Below are positions 24,643 through 33,283 of a stretch of 44,531 nt of DNA, piece by piece. The notes beneath the pieces were generated by a model. That model saw only the letters and a list, made by a program, of their open reading frames with translations. It searched no databases and was not told the DNA's origin. Numbering within the stretch: the first letter of the stretch is position 1; each line of letters begins with the position of its first letter. The DNA lies in the NCBI RefSeq assembly GCF_000334155.1, contig NZ_ANNK01000162.1:1-44531 (forward strand). The letters run 5' to 3'. This DNA comes from Halalkalibacterium ligniniphilum. GTDB lineage: Bacteria; Bacillota; Bacilli; Bacillales; Bacillaceae_D. The position numbers and the translations under genes were made by a program.

Positions 24643-25827
24643 TTATTTCAACTTAGGACGTATATCTTGATCAAAAATTTCTGTTGGAATCGCTACTGTA
24701 CAACAAGCATTCGGAATATCCACAATTCCACTGAGACGACCTTCTACTGGTGCTGTACTTAAAAGCATATAAGCTTGTTCACCAGTGAAGCCTCTTGTTT
24801 TCAAGTAATCAATTGCATTTAAGCAAGCCCGACGATATGCGATGTGTGCATCCAAGTAATGTTGCTTCCCAGTAAATTCATGAACTGAAATTCCTTCAAA
24901 AGTGAGATAATCAGAAAAGCGTGGCTCAACTGGGCCTGGTTTGAAAACTGGATTATTAACAATGCCATACTTCGCCATGCCTCCTTTGATGACCTCTACA
25001 TGGACGTCAATCCAGCCAGCCATTTCGATACCACCACAAAATGAAATCTCTCCGTCACCTTGCGAAAAATGAAGATCACCCATTGATAACTTAGCGCCCT
25101 TCACGAAAACAGGGAAATAAATGCGAGAGCCTTTTGATAAGTTTTTAATATCACAATTCCCACCATTTTCACGAGGTGGAACCGTTCTAGCTCCTTCTCT
25201 AGCAATTCGATCAAATTCAGCTCCCTTTACATTCCCTAAAACAGCTGAATCTGGACTTGGTAAAGTTGCTAGTGCTGGAACGCGATCTGGATCTGTATCG
25301 ACAAGTTCTTGTTCACGCTTATTCCATTTATCAAGCATTTCATGAGATGGTGCAACACCAATTAAACCAGGGTGAATGATTCCTGGCATCTTAATACCTG
25401 GGATATGACGTGAAGTCGTATAAATACCATGAAAATCCCAAATTGATTTTGCTGCATCAGGATAATGGTCCGTTAAGAATCCCCCACCATTTTCTCTAGC
25501 AAAAATCCCATTAAACCCCCATTCAGACTCTGACATAGCCCCCATGTCTAGTAGGTCAACAACAAGGAGATCACCTGGCTCCACTCCATTTACATAGATC
25601 GGCCCACTCAACACATGGACTCTGTTTAAGTTTACATCGCGAATATCTGATGGATCATCATTGTTAGAAACTTGTCCATCTGTCCAATCTTTACACTCGA
25701 TTCTAAACACATCTCCTGGGTTTACGGAAATGGCCGCAGGGATATCTGGATGCCACCTATTATGGCCTGGAACCTCTTGCTCGTCCATTGGCTTTGATAG
25801 ATCGATTTTAAAAAGTGTTTCTGGCAT
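24643..25827 (-). CDS. fmdA: Formamidase / acetamidase family hydrolase
   Basis: The 394-residue enzyme hydrolyses formamide to formate and ammonia. It shows FmdA/AmdA features such as an N terminus with HNRWHPDIP, GDVFRIECKDWTDGQ, GVEPGDLLVVDLLD, FPGIFARENGGG-like glycine-rich loops, and ENGGNCDIKNL followed by FSQGDGEISFCGG. The length matches the family. GAGGAGGAG precedes the start. With cynS and the ectoine operon it adds a third ammonia-yielding pathway in this window. No dedicated amide transporter lies beside it. Confidence 0.93.
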   Translation of the reverse strand: MPETLFKIDLSKPMDEQEVPGHNRWHPDIPAAISVNPGDVFRIECKDWTDGQVSNNDDPSDIRDVNLNRVHVLSGPIYVNGVEPGDLLVVDLLDMGAMSESEWGFNGIFARENGGGFLTDHYPDAAKSIWDFHGIYTTSRHIPGIKMPGIIHPGLIGVAPSHEMLDKWNKREQELVDTDPDRVPALATLPSPDSAVLGNVKGAEFDRIAREGARTVPPRENGGNCDIKNLSKGSRIYFPVFVKGAKLSMGDLHFSQGDGEISFCGGIEMAGWIDVHVEVIKGGMAKYGIVNNPVFKPGPVEPRFSDYLTFEGISVHEFTGKQHYLDAHIAYRRACLNAIDYLKTRGFTGEQAYMLLSTAPVEGRLSGIVDIPNACCTVAIPTEIFDQDIRPKLK

Positions 25828-25860
25828 ACAATCTCCTCCTCTTTATTTTGACCGGAAAAT

Positions 25861-25886
25861 TGTGATATTAATAGATAGAAATCACA
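25861..25886. promoter_or_regulatory. Inverted repeat upstream of fmdA
   Basis: TGTGAT and ATCACA are separated by 14 bases, about 35-60 bp upstream of the fmdA start. The symmetry and location suggest an operator, but I do not recognise the regulator. No TnrA box was seen here. Confidence 0.35.
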
Positions 25887-26417
25887 TTTAACATCACTCC
25901 TTCTTGTTAAATAAAATGAATCTATGAAAGTATAGAGAGTTTATTTATATGTAAGAAAGAATCTAAGAGGTTAGAATATTTGTGAGAAGCAAAGAAAGAT
26001 GAATAATATATTCGTAACTGAGTGTGAATTCTTGTGATGTTCAACCATGTATTAGCTAAGAAAAAAACTTTGAGGATTCATTGAAAAAACGAATGGATGT
26101 TAGTCGGTAAATTTAACAAACAATTACGTTCATTATAGCAAAATTTTTCTGAATTTTACAATAACATGTCAGATAATTTAACAATCAAAAAGGCTACGAA
26201 GCTTTCGCGTCCTTTGCTTGCTCAACTAAAGATCTGGTCAATTTTATTAATTTCTGCGAAATACCTCTTCCCATGGGATACATTTGTTTTTGAATAGGCT
26301 CTACTTGATTCGCTAGCAGTGCGTTCTTCTAACATTAATTCATGATAGGTTTGTTTTTTCTTATAATGTAAACGACTATTTAACTTGTTTAATACTTCTT
26401 TTAGATAAATTTATAGT
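25887..26417. other. Intergenic stretch with decayed coding traces
   Basis: No intact gene is visible. On the minus strand, about 26190-26310 holds an open stretch ending LANQVEPIQKQMYPMGRG, then ISQKLIKLTRSLVEQAKDA and a stop. It has no start or ribosome site and may be the tail of a lost gene that I cannot identify. Confidence 0.3.
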
Positions 26418-26669
26418 GAAGCAAAAATTGTAGACGAAGAGGTGATAAATGCTTTGAAGGATTACAAAAACGTTCAAAATTAAGTGTTTAGGTGCGGATT
26501 GCTATAACAAAGATTTTATCTTTGCAAAAATGGAACAACAATACGGCTATCCCGCCGTGGTTAAAAATGTGCGAAACCGAATGACAGACTGCTTAGAATC
26601 GCAGAACAAAATGAAGATTTAACGCCACATAGTTTAAGACACACGTACACGTCACTTCTTGCCGAGGCG
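26418..26669 (+). pseudogene. Tyrosine recombinase (phage/ICE integrase) remnant 1
   Basis: Pieces in successive frames read EAKIVDEEVINALKDYKNVQ, then GADCYNKDFIFAKMEQQYGY with PAVVKNVRNRM, then RLLRIAEQNEDLTPHSLRHT and YTSLLAEA. This is the catalytic half of a Bacillus phage/ICE-type integrase with its HxxR box, broken by at least two frameshifts and cut off before the catalytic Tyr. A related fragment lies at 29380. Confidence 0.85.
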
Positions 26670-26815
26670 CATGAATTACATCATGCCGCCAGTAAGGTGA
26701 AAGTGTGTAATATCTTTAACGTAAGGTGCAAAAAGTGCGGTAAATTAAGGTTTCTTTAATAATTAGATATAGCATCTTTAATGAAAAATTACGATCGACA
26801 TATTCCTTAAAAGTG

Positions 26816-26947
26816 TCATCGTAACGAATTGTGGGGCAATTTTTGTTCTTCCTTAATATTTGCTTCAAACTGCTTTCTTCCCTCTGACGTCAAATAGACG
26901 TCCTTACTCCAAGTAGATAAATTGCCAATTCTTTTGTCAAATCGCAT
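26816..26947 (-). CDS. Possible 43-residue protein, divergent from the XRE gene
   Basis: The minus strand encodes MRFDKRIGNLSTWSKDVYLT, then SEGRKQFEANIKEEQ and a short tail. The LTSEGRKQFE motif resembles the wing of a winged-helix protein. GGAG is only two bases from the ATG, which is too close for good translation, so this may be a fragment. Confidence 0.25.
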   Translation of the reverse strand: MRFDKRIGNLSTWSKDVYLTSEGRKQFEANIKEEQKLPHNSLR

Positions 26948-26980
26948 CTCTCCTTTGTTTTTTGACGTCTTGTTTGACGT
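26886..26980. promoter_or_regulatory. Cluster of GACGT(C) repeats upstream of the XRE regulator
   Basis: Three GACGTC palindromes (26886-26891, 26897-26902, 26964-26969) and one TTTGACGT (26973-26980) lie within 95 bp, 120-215 bp before the XRE gene. Paired repeats like this next to a phage-type repressor gene are candidate operators. Confidence 0.4.
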
Positions 26981-27100
26981 ATTTGATAATTAGTATTAAT
27001 GAGAAGTTTTTTATAACAATTTTATTTCTATAAATAACCCAATAATATTTCTAAAGGTTTTCTGAAAAAATCAGAGAATAATGTAATTTGGTGATAATTT

Positions 27101-27298
27101 ATGAAAAGTTGTATTGGTAAGGTAATAGACGAAAAAGGCTACAAACGAAAATATGTAGCAGAAAAAATGGAAATTTCTCAGAAACAGCTATCAAATTGGG
27201 TAACTGGTAAGTCCTTCCCAACAGTCGAAAAGCTTTTTAAACTTGCATCACTCTTAGAATGTAAGGTTGATGACTTATACACAAATGATAAAAAATAA
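27101..27298 (+). CDS. Small XRE-family (Cro/CI-like) transcriptional regulator
   Basis: The 65-residue protein is a single HTH_XRE domain: RKYVAEKMEISQKQLSNWVT followed by GKSFPTVEKLFKLASLLECK. GGTGA lies seven bases upstream of the ATG. It is directly followed by the HsdR-N-like gene (16 bp gap), an arrangement typical of phage- or island-borne regulators controlling the adjacent gene. DNA here is more AT-rich than in the neighbouring housekeeping genes. Confidence 0.85.
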   Translation: MKSCIGKVIDEKGYKRKYVAEKMEISQKQLSNWVTGKSFPTVEKLFKLASLLECKVDDLYTNDKK

Positions 27299-27314
27299 TC
27301 AAGGGGTGTTTATA

Positions 27315-28397
27315 ATGGAACAATTCTCACAAAACATTAAAGCTTTATCAAGCAGATTTGAAAAGATTAAGGATAACATCCAAACAGAAGAAGCAACTAA
27401 AACATCGTTAATAATGCCTTTGATTCAGGCATTAGGTTATGACGTATTTAATCCAGAAGAGTTTGTTCCAGAGTTTGTAGCAGATGTGGGAATTAAAAAA
27501 GGTGAAAAAATTGATTATGCAATTATCCATAATAACGAACCTGTCATATTAATAGAAGCTAAATCTGTTAACGAAAAACTAGCTAAGCATGACTCGCAAT
27601 TATATAGATATTTCAGTACAACAAAAGCAAAGTTTGCAATTTTAACAAATGGTATAGAATATAAGTTCTTCACAGACTTAGATGAACAAAACAAAATGGA
27701 CCAAAAACCGTTCTTTATATTTAACATCCTTAATTTACGTGATAACACTATCCAAGAGCTAGCAAAATTCCGTAAAAACGACTTTGATGTCGTAAATGTT
27801 CTTAATACAGCCTCAGAGCTCAAATATAGTAATGAAATAAAATTGTTTTTAACAAAACAGTGGGAGAATCCTAATGAAGAATTCATCAAATTTATTCTAA
27901 ATGATGTCTACCAAGGTATGAAAACTAAAAAAGTAATTGATGGTTTTAAGAATATTGTCATTAAGTCGCTAAATCAATTCGTAAATGAAAAAGTCAATGA
28001 CAAATTGCAAAAAGCTTTAAATTCCACAGCAGAAGAAAAGTCTCCTGTTAAAGAAGTCGCTGCTACAACAGAAAAACAAATCGAAGTTGAGGAGAAGAAT
28101 ATAGAAAACGAAATCGTTACAACACCAGAAGAAATTGAAGGATACGTTTTAGTTAAGTTAATCCTAAAAGCTTCAGTTGATGCAGAAAGAGTATTCTACA
28201 GAGATAATAAAAGTTACTTTAATGTTTTATTAGACGACAATATCCGAAAGTGGATTTGCAGACTAGGTTTTAATACTTCAAATAAATACATTCAACTAAA
28301 CGATGAGACCAAAACAACTTTTAAAATAGAAAATGTAAATGAAATTATGAATTACAGCAAAGAGATAGTTAATGTCGCGAATCAACTAAATAGTTAA
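27315..28397 (+). CDS. Orphan HsdR N-terminal (HSDR_N_2-like) nuclease-domain protein
   Basis: The protein has 360 residues from the ATG at 27315, which has AAGGGGTG eight bases upstream; an earlier in-frame start overlaps the XRE gene and lacks such a site. Residues 20-130 match the type I restriction HsdR N-terminal domain: TEEATKTSLIMPLIQALGYD, then D67 and E81-x-K83 in ILIEAKS, a PD-(D/E)xK nuclease triad. There is no helicase motor; a charged spacer (about 230-290) leads to a C-terminal domain of about 90 residues. No HsdM or HsdS is nearby. It may be a defence or phage-borne nuclease; the target is unknown. Confidence 0.8.
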   Translation: MEQFSQNIKALSSRFEKIKDNIQTEEATKTSLIMPLIQALGYDVFNPEEFVPEFVADVGIKKGEKIDYAIIHNNEPVILIEAKSVNEKLAKHDSQLYRYFSTTKAKFAILTNGIEYKFFTDLDEQNKMDQKPFFIFNILNLRDNTIQELAKFRKNDFDVVNVLNTASELKYSNEIKLFLTKQWENPNEEFIKFILNDVYQGMKTKKVIDGFKNIVIKSLNQFVNEKVNDKLQKALNSTAEEKSPVKEVAATTEKQIEVEEKNIENEIVTTPEEIEGYVLVKLILKASVDAERVFYRDNKSYFNVLLDDNIRKWICRLGFNTSNKYIQLNDETKTTFKIENVNEIMNYSKEIVNVANQLNS

Positions 28398-28406
28398 CAA
28401 TTTTTG

Positions 28407-28432
28407 AGCCATTAATTGGCTCTTCTTTTTAC
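28407..28432 (+). terminator. Terminator after the HsdR-N-like gene
   Basis: GAGCCA-TTAAT-TGGCTC followed by TTCTTTTT, starting 9 bp after the stop codon. Confidence 0.85.
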
Positions 28433-28482
28433 TTCAAAAACAAACACTTATTCGTATGTAATCAGCTAAAAAGGTGTTTCTC

Positions 28483-28644
28483 ATGTTTTTTGAAAAACCA
28501 AAGTTAAGCGACATTGAGCGTAAAACATATACCATAGCGGATTTAAGTATTAAGACAGGAAGAAGAAAAGAGCTTGTCATGTATTTTGTAATTGTGCGCC
28601 CTCGATTCGGAATACTCGTTGGACAGTCAGGATTTGTATTTTGA
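28483..28644 (+). CDS. Hypothetical 53-residue protein in the island
   Basis: This short gene encodes MFFEKPKLSDIERKTYTIAD, a middle segment with KTGRRKELVMYF and an end GILVGQSGFVF. AAAGGTG lies six bases before the ATG. I do not recognise it. It sits between the nuclease gene's terminator and phage debris. Confidence 0.4.
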   Translation: MFFEKPKLSDIERKTYTIADLSIKTGRRKELVMYFVIVRPRFGILVGQSGFVF

Positions 28645-28726
28645 TACGTGTAGGTTAAAGGAACACGATCAGGTTCTTACACAATCCCCCTCCCCCACCC
28701 ATTCATTCGGACATTAAAATAATCCT

Positions 28727-29112
28727 CTATTGCTGTTGCGTCTGGTGTAATAACCGACAATTATCGGTAAAATAGGCATACTCCGATGAACGCGGTGCTG
28801 GCGAACAGTATGGACGACTGACAAAGTAGCCGTATTCATCGACATATAGTTTTTCGTAGTTGATGACAGCGAGAAGCTCATGAACGACTTCTAACCTCGA
28901 TACATTCGGATCCCATGATAACCACGTAGGAAACTGCTTGTCTGAGCGCTCAATGTTAATTGTCGTAATCCCTGCATCCTGCAAGATACCGATAATGAAT
29001 TCGTGACATACTCATCTTCATTAGCTAACACTCGTGCGGTAAATCCGTCATCGATAATGATTTGTGTTTGTCGTAAGCGTCGATGTTGCGGTTGGCACTG
29101 TTGGTGGTTCAT
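28727..29112 (-). pseudogene. Frameshifted phage structural (tail-associated) gene fragment
   Basis: Two minus-strand frames join into one protein if a single lost base near 29000 is restored. The first part is IIIDDGFTARVLANEDEYVT; the second is ILQDAGITTINIERSD, then WLSWDPNVSRLEVVHELLAV, INYEKLYVDEYGYFVSRPY and SEYAYF. The pattern resembles a domain of Bacillus phage tail-hub or baseplate proteins, but I could not name the family. Both ends are truncated. Confidence 0.5.
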
Positions 29113-29379
29113 TAAAAGTTACGGATAGATACAAATTTTCTGTAGTTGACGTTTCTTTCGGATAAAATCTAACAGCCGCATTCGGGTCTTAGCGTGCTAT
29201 TATCCTTCAGGACGCATCCTAGTAAGTATATTCAGCGCTTTTCATTTTCGTCTCTCAGATCCTCTACAAACCTCAAATGCTATTCATTCCTTGTATAAGC
29301 TGGATGCTGGTTAAGAGCATACTTTTTCAATCCCGCTACGGTCGGAGGAAACGATTCGTTAGCAATATATTTTTTTACT
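29113..29379 (-). pseudogene. Further phage-like coding debris
   Basis: The minus strand carries short open pieces separated by stops: VAGLKKYALNQHPAYTRNE, then FVEDLRDENEKR, then IYLLGCVLKDNSTLRPECG. They look like one eroded protein in line with the fragment at 28727-29112. The identity is unknown. Confidence 0.3.
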
Positions 29380-29610
29380 ATGTGTCTAATCGACATCCGA
29401 ACATTTCTTGAATTGTTCACTCCACATTCTCTTAGTCACACGCACACGTCTCTTTTAGCAGAGATAAGAGTAAGTCTTCCACAAATAATGGAACGATTAG
29501 GACATAAGGATGAAGACACAACAAAAAATGTATATTTACATGTGACCAAAGAGATGAAAAAAGAAGCTTCCCAGAAGTTCGGCGAACTAATGAGAAGCCT
29601 CGAAAATTAG
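29380..29610 (+). pseudogene. Tyrosine recombinase remnant 2 (C-terminal end)
   Basis: The 76-codon frame is the C terminus of a phage/ICE integrase: FTPHSLSHTHTSLLAE, then MERLGHKDEDTTKNVYLHVT with the catalytic Tyr, and EMKKEASQKFGEL. The conserved Arg of the HSLRH box is Ser here, and the N-terminal three quarters are missing. It overlaps the sequence of remnant 1, so the two are separate or duplicated relics. It ends 90 bp from the groEL stop codon. Confidence 0.85.
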
Positions 29611-29656
29611 TTTATTTAACATATAGGCACCAAAACGGCACCAATTTTAGGGTGGT

Positions 29657-29697
29657 ATAGCCTCAAGCCCTTGATACACAAGAGGTCTTGGGGCTAT
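29657..29697. terminator. Hairpin between the integrase remnant and groEL
   Basis: ATAGCCTCAAG (29657-29667) pairs with CTTGGGGCTAT (29687-29697) with one G-T wobble, followed by TTTT on the plus strand. It can terminate the plus-strand remnant and probably groEL. It could also be near the attachment site of the lost element. Confidence 0.55.
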
Positions 29698-29698
29698 T

Positions 29699-31351
<1,653 letters not shown>

Positions 31352-31391
31352 CTAATATTGTGTACTATGTAGGTTTATCACCCTACGTAAA

Positions 31392-31676
31392 TTAACCGAT
31401 AATCGCTAAAATATCGCTTTCACGAAGGATTAAATATTCTTTACCATCATACTTTACTTCTGTACCAGCATACTTTGAGAAAATGATTGAGTCACCCTCT
31501 TTTACTTCAAGAGCAATGCGCTCACCGTTGTCTGTGACACGTCCTGTACCAACAGCAACGATTTTCCCTTCTTGTGGCTTTTCTTTTGCAGAATCCGGCA
31601 GAACAATCCCACTCGCCGTTTTCTCTTCACTTTCCACTTGCTCAATAATGACACGATCACCTAATGGCTTTAACAA
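31392..31676 (-). CDS. groES: Co-chaperonin GroES
   Basis: The 10-kDa cap has [14 protein letters not shown] at the N terminus and [16 protein letters not shown] at the end. A GTG at 31685 gives a longer frame, but AAAGGAGG directly abuts that GTG, leaving no spacer. The TTG at 31676 lies nine bases after AAAGGAGG and gives the standard 94-residue protein, so I take TTG as the start. Confidence 0.97.
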   Translation of the reverse strand: MLKPLGDRVIIEQVESEEKTASGIVLPDSAKEKPQEGKIVAVGTGRVTDNGERIALEVKEGDSIIFSKYAGTEVKYDGKEYLILRESDILAIIG

Positions 31677-31715
31677 GGAAAACACCCTCCTTTAGAGCTT
31701 TTAAAATTTTCCTTA

Positions 31716-31742
31716 TTAGCACTCGTTAAGTTTGAGTGCTAA
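31716..31742. promoter_or_regulatory. CIRCE element (HrcA operator)
   Basis: The perfect inverted repeat TTAGCACTC-N9-GAGTGCTAA is the HrcA repressor site. It lies 40 bp upstream of the groES start and makes groESL heat-inducible. Confidence 0.98.
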
Positions 31743-31752
31743 CACAATTATT

Positions 31753-31781
31753 ATAATAATCACATCCAGGAAATTTTGCAA
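31753..31781 (-). promoter_or_regulatory. Sigma-A promoter of groESL
   Basis: On the minus strand TTGCAA (31776-31781) and TATTAT (31753-31758) are 17 bp apart, immediately upstream of CIRCE, which would cover the start of transcription. Confidence 0.55.
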
Positions 31782-31962
31782 GCCCTTCGCATATTTTTTT
31801 AAAAGTAGACGAAAATCGACAACATTTTCTACTATCTCCATTGCTTGTCTTCTTTATTCGCTTTCTCTTTTTCGTCACATGAAGCGTGCATTCCTTCTGA
31901 ATTTCTTGAATAACTATGATAAAATACAAAAAGTGGACGAAGAATGAAAAGGAGACAGTGTA

Positions 31963-32682
31963 TTGAATAAACGATATTGGTGGATTTTAATTACATACGC
32001 GCTCATTCAGCTCTCTGCTTTCCCAGGTATGATTCTTTTACGTAATATGGGTGTTTCCCAAGATCGGATTCCTGGAATTTGGAGTATGATTAGCTTCAGC
32101 ATCGGCTTAACAATTGTTTTACTACTTCTTATACCGGATATGCGTAACCGCCATCTTACAAGGGATCGTTCCTCACGTGGAGAAGCCATTCGCTGGTCGA
32201 TTATTGGTGTTTTTATGGTGTTTGCGGCTCAATATATTGCTGCTTTTTTAGAAATGACTTTGTTTGGTATTGAACCAGGCTCTGAAAACACAGAAACGAT
32301 TGTTGAATTTGCACGGGCCGTTCCAAGCTTTATCATTGTCATTTCTGTTCTTGGACCGATTTTAGAGGAAATTATTTTCCGTTTAGTGATCTTTGGTGCC
32401 TTATATAAGCGTTTTAATTTTTGGATTGCCGGCTTTGTAAGTTCTCTTATTTTTGCCGCTGTTCATTTTGACTTTACTCATTTGTTGATTTATACCGCAA
32501 TGGGCTTTGTGTTTGCGTTCTTATATGTAAAAACAAAGCGAATCCTTGTACCGATTGTTGCCCATGTAGCACTGAACCTGTTCGTGGCCCTCGTCAATGT
32601 TGTTTTCTACGATGATTTGATGAATCTGCAGCGACAGCTTGAAGAAATGTCAATGTCCATGTTTATTGGAGGCTTGTTATGA
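31963..32682 (+). CDS. ydiL: CPBP-family intramembrane metalloprotease (YdiL-like)
   Basis: The 239-residue membrane protein has the CPBP/Abi motifs EEIIFR, FAAVHFD and HVALN, which form the metal site within the membrane. It has about six to seven membrane helices. It is divergent from groES, exactly as ydiL is placed beside groESL in B. subtilis. The TTG start at 31963 has AAAAGGAGA upstream. The function in Bacillus is not established. Confidence 0.9.
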   Translation: MNKRYWWILITYALIQLSAFPGMILLRNMGVSQDRIPGIWSMISFSIGLTIVLLLLIPDMRNRHLTRDRSSRGEAIRWSIIGVFMVFAAQYIAAFLEMTLFGIEPGSENTETIVEFARAVPSFIIVISVLGPILEEIIFRLVIFGALYKRFNFWIAGFVSSLIFAAVHFDFTHLLIYTAMGFVFAFLYVKTKRILVPIVAHVALNLFVALVNVVFYDDLMNLQRQLEEMSMSMFIGGLL

Positions 32683-32876
32683 GGACATCTCCTGTTTTTA
32701 TGGCGGTCGTCTATGTGTTGATTTCGTTCCTATTTGTTTACTTAGCGATTCAAAACGTCAATCTTGCAGGATGGAATTTTTGGACCTATCTCTTTATCGG
32801 ACTTGCAGCCGTTGACCTGATGATTGCTGTTCGGTTTTATAGAATGGGCAAACAAATCAAAAAAGACGATAAGTAA
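32679..32876 (+). CDS. ydiK: YdiK-like small membrane protein
   Basis: The 65-residue protein has two membrane helices and a lysine-rich tail (KKDDK). Its ATG overlaps the ydiL stop (ATGA), so the two are translationally coupled. The gene order ydiK-ydiL-groES-groEL is as in B. subtilis. The function is unknown. Confidence 0.85.
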   Translation: MRTSPVFMAVVYVLISFLFVYLAIQNVNLAGWNFWTYLFIGLAAVDLMIAVRFYRMGKQIKKDDK

Positions 32877-32885
32877 AAAATAATA

Positions 32886-32924
32886 AAAAGGGGAAGGTCA
32901 ATAGTATTCAGTCCTTCCCCTTTT
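32886..32924. terminator. Bidirectional terminator between ydiK and csoR
   Basis: AAAAGGGGAAGG (32886-32897) pairs with CCTTCCCCTTTT (32913-32924), with T-runs on both sides, so it serves the convergent ydiLK and copA-csoR units. Confidence 0.95.
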
Positions 32925-32944
32925 TCATTTAAACAAACGTTTCA

Positions 32945-33253
32945 TTAAATCTTCGAGAAACGCTCAAAGACATCCATTAATTCATCGACAGCCTCTTCGC
33001 TTTTCCCATTATTTACAGCGTCCACGACACAATGGCTCGTATGACGTTTTAATAGATTCAAACTGACCTTTTTTAAAGCTGCATCAATCGCGGACATTTG
33101 CACGAGAATATCGACACAGTAGCGATCATCCTCGATCATTTTTTGGATGCCACGCACTTGACCTTCAATTCGCTTGAGGCGGTTTACCATTTGCTCTTTT
33201 TCCTTTTCACTTCTTGGGTGAGCAAGTGTTTTTTCTGTTTTATGATGCTCCAT
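32945..33253 (-). CDS. csoR: CsoR copper-sensing repressor
   Basis: CsoR is a tetrameric four-helix repressor released from DNA by Cu(I). From the ATG at 33253 (102 residues) the Cu ligands are Cys46, His71 and Cys75, one residue off B. subtilis Cys45/His70/Cys74. An in-frame ATG 24 bases upstream exists, but the ribosome site AGGGGGAAGG lies between the two, so I choose the shorter form. It is the last gene after copA (30 bp), forming an autoregulated unit. Confidence 0.95.
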   Translation of the reverse strand: MEHHKTEKTLAHPRSEKEKEQMVNRLKRIEGQVRGIQKMIEDDRYCVDILVQMSAIDAALKKVSLNLLKRHTSHCVVDAVNNGKSEEAVDELMDVFERFSKI

Positions 33254-33283
33254 TAGACCTTCCCCCTTTCTTTGCAAAATGCA

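Noticed and set aside
25828-26160. A TnrA box before fmdA
   Set aside because: I scanned for TGTNAN7TNACA and found no site that fits the fixed positions.
27267-27314. Longer N terminus of the HsdR-N-like protein
   Set aside because: It would overlap the XRE gene and lacks a ribosome site; the ATG at 27315 has a good one.
33254-33277. Eight extra N-terminal residues on CsoR
   Set aside because: The ribosome site AGGGGGAAGG lies between this start and the next ATG.
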